This document shows, piece by piece, positions 1 through 6,200 of a stretch of 64,000 nt of DNA. Every line of letters begins with the position of its first letter. The first letter of the stretch is position 1. Source of the stretch: Edaphocola flava (GTDB lineage Bacteria > Bacteroidota > Bacteroidia > Chitinophagales > Chitinophagaceae); assembly GCF_004118155.1 (NCBI RefSeq), contig NZ_SAIQ01000002.1, positions 648,487-712,486 on the forward strand, given 5' to 3'. The translations under genes were made by a program, and so were the position numbers. The notes below the pieces were generated by a model, which searched no databases, was not told the DNA's origin, and worked only from the letters and a program-made list of their open reading frames with translations.

Positions 1-2
1 CC

Positions 3-10
3 TATCTTTG
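3..10 (+). promoter_or_regulatory. -7 promoter box of the radical SAM gene
   Basis: TATCTTTG matches the Bacteroidota -7 consensus TAnnTTTG. The -33 element would lie before the window start, so only half the promoter is visible. The box sits 20 nt before the first ATG of the radical SAM gene, which implies a very short leader. Confidence 0.6.
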
Positions 11-29
11 CATATTGTTGAATAATAAT

Positions 30-2240
30 ATGATGCGTCCCGTGCAACAATCCGTTTTCCTGGTCACCCCTCCGTTTACACAGCTCAATACCCCATACCC
101 GGCTACTGCTTACCTCAAAGGTTTTCTGAATACCAAAAACATTGAGTCGCACCAGGCCGATCTGGGTATACTGGTCATCAACGAGTTGTTTTCTGCAAAG
201 GGGCTGGAATCCTTGTTTGCCGAGATTGAGGCCGGCGGTTATGTGCTCGATGGCAATATAGCCCGTATCATGACCCTGAAAGAGGATTATCTGCACACGA
301 TAGACCCGGTCATAGCCTTTCTGCAGGACCGCAATCCTACACTGTCATACGCCATCTGTACCGGTAACTATCTGCCAGAGGCAAGTCGTTTTGAGCAGGT
401 GGCTGACCTGGAGTGGGCCTTTGGTACACTGGGTATCCGCGACAAGGCACGACACCTGGCTACCTTATATTTAGAAGATATTTCAGACCTCATCATTGCT
501 ACCGTCGATCCGTTGTTCGGGTTCAGCCGGTATGCCGAGCGACTGGCCAGCAGTGCCCGCTCTTTTGATGACCTGTACAATGCCTTAAAGGCACCGCCTA
601 CCTTTACCGATCGCATATTGCTGCGCATACTGGAGGAGCAACTGGCGCTGTACAAGCCTACCTTGATGGGGCTTTCGGCACCATTTCCCGGCAATCTGTA
701 CAGTGGTCTGCGCTGCGGACAATATATCAAACAACATCACCCCGACATCAAGATCTGCCTCGGCGGCGGTTATGCCAATACCGAGCTGCGCAGCCTGAGC
801 GATGCCCGGGTATTCGAGTTTCTGGACTATGTAACCCTCGACGATGGCGAGGCGACCGTACTGCACCTGATCGAGATGCTGGAGGGCAAGCGCGATATAC
901 ACTTTCTCAAGCGCACCTTTGCTTTGGATGAAGAGGGTGTGGTACAATACTACAACGGCACCATAGCCGGAGATTATAAGCAGGCCGATGTGGGTACGCC
1001 CGATTACGGAGACCTGCCGCTGGACCGCTACCTGTCGGTGATAGAAGTAGCTAACCCGATGCATCGCCTCTGGAGCGATGGCCGCTGGAACAAGCTGACC
1101 CTTGCACATGGCTGCTACTGGGGCAAATGTACCTTCTGCGACATCTCGCTCGATTATATTAAAAATTACGAAGCTACTACGGCTGTAGTGCTGGTTGATC
1201 GTATGGAGCAGCTGATCCGCGAGACGGGACAGCATGGCTTCCACTTTGTCGATGAGGCAGCACCGCCTGCACTCATTCGGGAGGTGGCGCTGGAGATCCT
1301 GCGCCGTAAGCTGACCATTACCTGGTGGACCAATATCCGTTTCGAAAAAAGCTTTACCCCCGACCTGTGTCGCCTGCTGGCGGCCTCGGGCTGTATAGCG
1401 GTATCGGGCGGGCTGGAGGTAGCCTCTGACCGATTGTTGCAACTGATCAAGAAAGGGGTAACCGTAGCCCAGGTGGCTAAGGTGGCCGATAGCTTTACCG
1501 AAGCGGGCATTATGGTACATGCCTACCTGATGTACGGCTTCCCTACACAGACCGAGCAGGAGACGATCGATAGCCTGGAGGTGGTACGCCAGTTATTTGA
1601 ACTGAATGTGGTACAATCGGGTTTCTGGCACCAGTTTGCCATGACGGCACACAGCCCGGTGGGCATGAATCCTGAGCTCTTTAAAGTGAAAAATGTGCTG
1701 GAGGGAGTAGGGGCATTTGCCAATAATGACCTGCCGCATATAGATGAGACGGGAGCAGACCATAGCCGTTATGCCGGTGGTCTGAAAAAGGCGCTGTATA
1801 ATTATATGCATGGTATCTGTTTCGACTTCCCACTGCAGGATTGGTTTGACTTCCGGGTGAAACGACCAACCATAGCCCCGGATTATATAGAACGCAGCCT
1901 GGCCGAAGCACCGGAGCCGCCATTGCGCCCCAGTACCAAGATCGTATGGACGGGCAAGCCGCCGCAACTGGAGGTAAATCATCAGAAACATAAAGGTAAG
2001 ATTGTGACCCGTGCACAGCTGATCTTTCAGCAGAAACGCAGTGCCCTGGAGCTGAATGTAACCCCTGCTGAGGGTAAGCTGATTCAGGAATTGCTGGAGC
2101 GTTGTCATGTAAGTAACCAGGCCATGACTGTAGGTGCGCTGCAAGACCATTTCATGCAAACCCACCATACCGACATTATGCCTTTACTGGAAGGCCCTAC
2201 TATACAAGACTTAAAAGAAATGGGCTTATATATTCTATAA
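30..2240 (+). CDS. B12-binding-type radical SAM protein
   Basis: Probable cobalamin-binding-domain radical SAM enzyme; the substrate is not identifiable. The N-terminus has the family pattern LVTPPFTQLNTPYPA, followed by a region like a B12-binding Rossmann domain (about residues 190-300: LMGLSAPFPGNLY, CLGGGYANTE). The radical SAM cluster motif is at C362, C367 and C370 in the context HGCYWGKCTFC. The spacing is CX4CX2C rather than the canonical CX3CX2C. A radical SAM barrel follows (WWTNIRFEKSF, SGGLEVASDRLL, YLMYGFPTQT). An ATG at 30 or 33 is preferred over an upstream TTG because the -7 box ends only 4 nt before that TTG. The length of about 736 residues suits B12-radical SAM proteins with a C-terminal extension. 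It is convergent with the prenyl synthase gene. Family assignment is secure; function is unknown. Confidence 0.85.
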   Translation: MMRPVQQSVFLVTPPFTQLNTPYPATAYLKGFLNTKNIESHQADLGILVINELFSAKGLESLFAEIEAGGYVLDGNIARIMTLKEDYLHTIDPVIAFLQDRNPTLSYAICTGNYLPEASRFEQVADLEWAFGTLGIRDKARHLATLYLEDISDLIIATVDPLFGFSRYAERLASSARSFDDLYNALKAPPTFTDRILLRILEEQLALYKPTLMGLSAPFPGNLYSGLRCGQYIKQHHPDIKICLGGGYANTELRSLSDARVFEFLDYVTLDDGEATVLHLIEMLEGKRDIHFLKRTFALDEEGVVQYYNGTIAGDYKQADVGTPDYGDLPLDRYLSVIEVANPMHRLWSDGRWNKLTLAHGCYWGKCTFCDISLDYIKNYEATTAVVLVDRMEQLIRETGQHGFHFVDEAAPPALIREVALEILRRKLTITWWTNIRFEKSFTPDLCRLLAASGCIAVSGGLEVASDRLLQLIKKGVTVAQVAKVADSFTEAGIMVHAYLMYGFPTQTEQETIDSLEVVRQLFELNVVQSGFWHQFAMTAHSPVGMNPELFKVKNVLEGVGAFANNDLPHIDETGADHSRYAGGLKKALYNYMHGICFDFPLQDWFDFRVKRPTIAPDYIERSLAEAPEPPLRPSTKIVWTGKPPQLEVNHQKHKGKIVTRAQLIFQQKRSALELNVTPAEGKLIQELLERCHVSNQAMTVGALQDHFMQTHHTDIMPLLEGPTIQDLKEMGLYIL

Positions 2241-2246
2241 GCCCAT
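2220..2246. terminator. stem-loop spanning the stop codon
   Basis: Perfect 11-bp stem (ATGGGCTTATA and its complement) with a 5-nt loop. The radical SAM stop codon TAA (2238-2240) lies in the 3' arm. The downstream T-tract is weak, so it may be a terminator or a 3'-end stabilising hairpin. Confidence 0.5.
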
Positions 2247-2319
2247 TGTGGTATTTGTCACAATTATTTTAATGTTCGTCCTGTCGACCAGCGTGGAGAC
2301 ATCTCCTCTTGCAGCGATC

Positions 2320-2364
2320 AGAGATTTCTCGGCACCGCTGCGCTCGCTCGAAATGACGGGCACA
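2320..2364 (-). repeat. REP-like intergenic repeat (GTCATTTCGAGCG type)
   Basis: Read on the minus strand the segment begins GTGCCCGTCATTTCGAGCG, continues with GCGCAGCGG and ends in GAGAAATCTC. This looks like the short repeat often seen between Bacteroidota genes. It lies between two convergent genes and abuts the 3' end of the prenyl synthase gene. A degenerate relative is at 14833-14884. Confidence 0.5.
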
Positions 2365-3336
2365 TTAGTAATCTCTGTTGATGAGGAATTGTACCAGTTC
2401 GCGGAATGGTGCTTTCTTTTCGTCCGGCACCTGCACTTCGTTCAGCGCTTGTAATGCCTTTTGGGTATAAGCATCTATCGCTTGTTTGCAGATAGATCCT
2501 ACACTCAGGGTATTGTACAACTGAATGGTATCCTGTACTTTGGTAGTACCATGACCATGCGCCAGTATGTTTATGGCTGTTTTCTGCGTATCGCTTGCCT
2601 GTAGCATAGCCGTAATAGCTAGGAAGGTTTTTTTATTGGCCTGTATATCTCCGCCTATTTGTTTGCCTACTTTATCGCCATCACCAAAAGTATCCAGGTA
2701 GTCGTCCTGTAGCTGGAAGGCAATACCCAGGTTCTTGCCGAAGGTGTACAGGCGGGCTGCATCCTCTTCCGTAGCACCGGCTATCAGCGCACCGATCTGC
2801 ATACTGCAGGCTAGTAATACGGCTGTCTTCTGCGCAATCATGTGTATGTAAGCCTCTTCGGTAACATTGTCCTGCTGCTCAAAATCCATATCCAGTTGCT
2901 GCCCCTCACATACCTCTATTGCTGTACGGTTAAAAATGCCCAGCAGTACGGGTATCAGTTCCGGTTTTACCCTTTCCAGGCACTGAAATGCCATAATGTT
3001 CATCACATCGCCGGAGAGGATTGCTGTAGTGGTACTATATAACTCATGAACGGTAGTCTTGCCACGACGCAGCGGGGCATTATCCATAATGTCATCATGT
3101 ATGAGGGTGAAATTATGAAACAGCTCTATAGCTGCAGCGCCCCAGTATACATCTGGTGTAATGCCTTTGTATAAGGCAGCGGCCATAAGGCATACCGATG
3201 GTCTGATTCTCTTACCGCCAATCGATAATATATAACTGCAAGGTTCATATAAATTCCGGGGTTCGCGGGAGAAGAGTTGCTGCTCCTGTAAAAACTGCTC
3301 AAAAGCCTGAGCGTGGTGCTGGAAAGACTGCATCAT
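2365..3336 (-). CDS. polyprenyl synthetase (trans-isoprenyl diphosphate synthase)
   Basis: Condenses isopentenyl diphosphate with allylic diphosphates to make linear isoprenoid diphosphates in the cytoplasm. Both aspartate-rich Mg-binding motifs are intact: DDIMD at residues 81-85 (followed by APLRRGKTT) and DDYLD at 211-215. The GGKRIRP substrate-binding motif is at 40-46. The 323-aa length is normal for the family. Two adjacent ATG codons (3336 and 3333) could start it. The product chain length cannot be decided from sequence; geranylgeranyl, farnesyl or longer products for menaquinone or undecaprenyl synthesis are all possible. It is convergent with the radical SAM gene and divergent from the L,D-transpeptidase-like gene. 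Confidence 0.9.
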   Translation of the reverse strand: MMQSFQHHAQAFEQFLQEQQLFSREPRNLYEPCSYILSIGGKRIRPSVCLMAAALYKGITPDVYWGAAAIELFHNFTLIHDDIMDNAPLRRGKTTVHELYSTTTAILSGDVMNIMAFQCLERVKPELIPVLLGIFNRTAIEVCEGQQLDMDFEQQDNVTEEAYIHMIAQKTAVLLACSMQIGALIAGATEEDAARLYTFGKNLGIAFQLQDDYLDTFGDGDKVGKQIGGDIQANKKTFLAITAMLQASDTQKTAINILAHGHGTTKVQDTIQLYNTLSVGSICKQAIDAYTQKALQALNEVQVPDEKKAPFRELVQFLINRDY

Positions 3337-3449
3337 AAAGGATTTCAGAGAGATAAATGTCCGTTGCGAAAGTAAACAATCTTTGTGAGAGCGATGGGCT
3401 AATATGTTAAAATTTCCCCCTAAAGGGGTGATATTTCTAATATATTTTT

Positions 3450-3457
3450 TAACTTTG
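3450..3457 (+). promoter_or_regulatory. -7 promoter box of the L,D-transpeptidase-like gene
   Basis: TAACTTTG matches TAnnTTTG and lies 28 nt before the ATG at 3486. No TTG is found at the expected -33 distance. Confidence 0.55.
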
Positions 3458-3485
3458 AATATTAACCAACAGAAAATTTTATTTG

Positions 3486-4358
3486 ATGATACAAACTAAA
3501 AACTGGGTAAAGGCATTTATTCTTTTTTTATCAGTACACATCATTCCGGTGTCGAACGTAATTGCAGAGGGTTTGGTAATACCAACTTCTACCAAAACAG
3601 TAGAAGATAACGCAGCCCGTCTTTATCAGGAGATCAACTTCGGTAACTTCCGAAAATTGTCTAAAGACGTATTCCTTAAAGGATATCAAGGCTTCCTGAA
3701 TCTGAAACAAAGTGGTCAGTTAAATGATCGTGATGTTTTAACCATTTGTGACTTTAGTCTTTCTTCTAACGTTCCGCGCCTGTGGGTGATCGACCTGAAA
3801 AAGAAAAAAGTGCTGTTTAACTCTCTGGTCGCACATGGCCAGGGTAGTGGCGAAGAGTTTGCAACAAACTTTTCTAATGTAGAGAATTCTCATCAGAGCA
3901 GTATGGGTTTTTATGTAACCGATAATACATACTATGGTGATAAAGGATATTCTTTGAAATTGCAGGGTAAAGATGTCGGGTATAATGACCAGGCATTTAG
4001 CAGGGCAGTGGTAATACACGGAGCAGATTATGTCAGCTACGATTTTATTAAAGGCAATCAACGCCTGGGTCGCAGCTGGGGATGCCCGGCATTACCGGTA
4101 GAGCTTACCCGTCCTATTATTGATAATATCAAGGGTGGTACCGCTTTATTTATCTATACGTCAAACCGTAAGTACCTGGCCAGTTCAAAATGGCTGAACA
4201 AATCTCCTAAAGTTAAAATGGAGGATATGTTTAACCCCAATGAACCGAGAATGCTGGCAGAAAACGCACAGGAAACGAGAGACACTGTAGCCAAGCCGGT
4301 AGCCCCGAAATTGCCGGTAGAAAAGAAACCGGTGCCCGCAGAGATGTACTTTAATTGA
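3486..4358 (+). CDS. murein L,D-transpeptidase catalytic domain protein (YkuD_2 type)
   Basis: Predicted periplasmic or envelope enzyme acting on peptidoglycan. An N-terminal signal peptide (about residues 1-28, ending near VSNVIAEG) precedes a catalytic domain in which H178 (VVIHGADY) and C200 (RSWGCPAL) form the expected His-Cys pair. Family members either cross-link or trim peptide stems; which of these happens here cannot be told. The last 50 residues are Pro/Ala/Lys-rich and probably disordered. The ATG at 3486 is chosen over the in-frame TTG immediately before it. It is monocistronic, with its own promoter box and a strong terminator at 4410-4443. Confidence 0.85.
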   Translation: MIQTKNWVKAFILFLSVHIIPVSNVIAEGLVIPTSTKTVEDNAARLYQEINFGNFRKLSKDVFLKGYQGFLNLKQSGQLNDRDVLTICDFSLSSNVPRLWVIDLKKKKVLFNSLVAHGQGSGEEFATNFSNVENSHQSSMGFYVTDNTYYGDKGYSLKLQGKDVGYNDQAFSRAVVIHGADYVSYDFIKGNQRLGRSWGCPALPVELTRPIIDNIKGGTALFIYTSNRKYLASSKWLNKSPKVKMEDMFNPNEPRMLAENAQETRDTVAKPVAPKLPVEKKPVPAEMYFN

Positions 4359-4409
4359 ACTTTAGTATTGGTTGCTTTTGGCGCATACAAATATGCTTGA
4401 GCAATAGTT

Positions 4410-4443
4410 AAAAGGCCGCAGCAATAGCTGCGGCCTTTTTTTA
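4410..4443. terminator. rho-independent terminator
   Basis: GC-rich stem (GGCCGCAGC / GCTGCGGCC) with an AATA loop, flanked by an A-run and a T-run. Its core at 4416-4433 is 17/18 identical to the core of the palindrome at 6148-6165 that closes the next cassette. Confidence 0.9.
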
Positions 4444-4507
4444 TGCGGATTTTTAAATACTGTAATATTATAATTTGTTGGATTGCTTATTTATATATTT
4501 CTCTGTA

Positions 4508-4538
4508 TTGTAAAAAAATAAAATAAGTATTACTTTTG
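4508..4538 (+). promoter_or_regulatory. consensus promoter of the AT-rich two-gene cassette
   Basis: TTG at 4508-4510, a 20-nt spacer, then TACTTTTG at 4531-4538. This is a full match to the Bacteroidota consensus. The ATG at 4568 is 29 nt downstream of the box. Confidence 0.75.
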
Positions 4539-4567
4539 GATTCTTATTTATTAAATAATTTTCTTAG

Positions 4568-5509
4568 ATGAAAGCACCGTTTTTTATTGAAAATATATCA
4601 GAAATAAATCCTAAGACTAGATATTGGTTTGTTAGAACAGAAGGAGGTGGATTATATGATATTTATAAAGACGATAATTTTATTGCTATCGGTTGGAATC
4701 AAATATCAATAAATATGTTAGAAACTTTGTCTTTTAATAATATTGCTGATATTTATGCTAAAACATTACAAGAAACCCGTTCAAAGAAGGATATATCAAC
4801 AACCGTTAATCAACTTTTTAGATTTTATAATATTGAGAAAAATGACATTGTAATTATTCCAAGTAAAAATTCTACAAATTATACCTTTGGTATTGTGCAA
4901 GATGAAAGGCCATACGAGTCTTATGAAAATGACATGTGTGAATATAACAAACGTAGAAAAGTAAAGTGGGTTAAGACAGTGTATGTTGGAAATATAGATC
5001 CGCATTTCTATAAAATAAGAAATCGACATACAATTACGAATGTGGATTACCTTTCAATTTATATTGATAAGGTAGTTGAGAAGTTATATAGAAAAGGTGA
5101 GAATATACATTTAGTATTTGATATAGAAACAAAGGAAGCCATTAATGTAAAAATTCTTGCAGAATTGCTAACGGATATTCAAAGTTTAGTTGAGGATGCT
5201 AATGCATTTTACAGTTTTGAAGAAGATGTACAATCTACTTCAGTAAGATTAAACTTACAATCTCCTGGACAAATTGAATGCATAACAAAAATCGGAAAGT
5301 CTCTTGCAGTGGTGGCAGGTGCTTTGGCATTTGCTAGCTGTGGTGGGATTAATAATAATAAGAGCTCGAGCACTATTGAAGATGATACTAAAAAATTGTC
5401 TAATTTTGTTCGAGAAAATGAGGCAAAAATAAGGCGGATAGAAGAAAATCAGAAAATACTCAACTCAAATAATAATAGCGATTATCAAGATGTATTATTT
5501 GGCAAATAG
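4568..5509 (+). CDS. uncharacterised protein with an Mrr-associated EVE/PUA-like N-terminal domain and a membrane-type C-terminal half
   Basis: Residues 19-165 resemble the N-terminal sensor-like domain of Mrr-type restriction proteins: WFVRTEGGGLYD (20-31), FIAIGWNQI (38-46), NQLFRFYNIEKNDIVIIP (81-98), and RRKVKWVKTV (129-138) followed by a TITNVDYLSIYI segment. This domain type is predicted to read modified bases or nucleotides. Instead of a nuclease, residues 180-240 form an alpha/beta module ending in SPGQIE (232-237). A short hydrophobic stretch (245-259, ending SCGG) and a charged coiled-coil-like tail (275-300) follow. No D-ExK nuclease motif is visible. The gene is much more AT-rich than its neighbours, has a consensus promoter and lies 11 nt upstream of a two-TM partner. 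The domain match is by eye. Not recognised as any named family. Confidence 0.75.
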   Translation: MKAPFFIENISEINPKTRYWFVRTEGGGLYDIYKDDNFIAIGWNQISINMLETLSFNNIADIYAKTLQETRSKKDISTTVNQLFRFYNIEKNDIVIIPSKNSTNYTFGIVQDERPYESYENDMCEYNKRRKVKWVKTVYVGNIDPHFYKIRNRHTITNVDYLSIYIDKVVEKLYRKGENIHLVFDIETKEAINVKILAELLTDIQSLVEDANAFYSFEEDVQSTSVRLNLQSPGQIECITKIGKSLAVVAGALAFASCGGINNNKSSSTIEDDTKKLSNFVRENEAKIRRIEENQKILNSNNNSDYQDVLFGK

Positions 5510-5520
5510 AATATTTTGTT

Positions 5521-6105
5521 ATGGGCATCAGTGAATTCTTTCCTAATTCAGATAATTTTTACAAGTTTTTACTTGTTGGAGGGGCGATTTTAATTGTTTT
5601 TGCATTAGCATATCCATCAGAGAGAGAGTTGCAAATAAGGACTGAACAAAAAGTGCTGTTAAAAGATGCGGAAATATTAAATAATGAATTGAGCTTTTTA
5701 GAAAATAGGTATGAATGTTTGCTTAAAGAAAGAGATTCAGTGAATAAGCTTAGAGTTCAATCAATAGTTTCAAGTAAAACAAGCCAATTTATTAACGTTC
5801 ATTATAATAAATCAGTTATACTTGATTCTTGTCTTAGAGTTGCTAAATCTAAAAATATTGAAATAAAATATAAAGCAGAGCAAGTAGAGGTTTTGAAAAG
5901 CCAAATTTCCTTTTTTGCTTGGCTTAAATGGGTGTTGATTGGTGTGGGTATTATAATGCTTATTTTTGGATTGATTAAATGGTTTGTCGCTACTTCAGAA
6001 AATGATAAGTTACGTCGTCTTGAGATAGAAGAAAAAAGGAGAAAACTTATTAATTATAATTCATATTGGACAGGTTCAAATACTACTTCAACAACAAATA
6101 ATTAA
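5521..6105 (+). CDS. uncharacterised two-TM coiled-coil membrane protein
   Basis: 194 residues with no named family that I recognise. A first hydrophobic segment (about 14-31, FLLVGGAILIVFALAYP) is followed by a charged heptad-like helix (about 35-80), a middle region (80-130), a second strong TM segment (about 132-156) and a charged tail rich in Lys, Arg and Glu (160-177) ending in Ser/Thr/Asn. It lies 11 nt downstream of the preceding gene, has the same low GC and shares its promoter and terminator, so the two are very probably co-transcribed and act together. A membrane effector or anchor for the upstream sensor-like protein is an inference from layout only. Confidence 0.75.
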   Translation: MGISEFFPNSDNFYKFLLVGGAILIVFALAYPSERELQIRTEQKVLLKDAEILNNELSFLENRYECLLKERDSVNKLRVQSIVSSKTSQFINVHYNKSVILDSCLRVAKSKNIEIKYKAEQVEVLKSQISFFAWLKWVLIGVGIIMLIFGLIKWFVATSENDKLRRLEIEEKRRKLINYNSYWTGSNTTSTTNN

Positions 6106-6125
6106 TGCATTAAATTTTTCTACTT

Positions 6126-6187
6126 AATACCGAATGAAACAATGGGTCCGCAGCAATTGCTGCGGACCCATTGTTTCATTCGGTATT
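6126..6187. terminator. 62-nt perfect palindrome, bidirectional terminator
   Basis: Two 31-nt arms are exact reverse complements with no spacer (centre between 6156 and 6157), giving AAT/ATT ends and a GC-rich core GGTCCGCAGCAA. It lies between the 3' ends of the AT-rich cassette and the convergent T9SS cargo gene, and can terminate both. Confidence 0.85.
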
Positions 6188-6200
6188 TTAAGCGTCTGTA

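Noticed and set aside
585-1520. 311-codon minus-strand open frame inside the radical SAM gene
   Set aside because: Antisense to a strongly conserved protein; the translation is low in recognisable motifs and looks like a codon-bias shadow.
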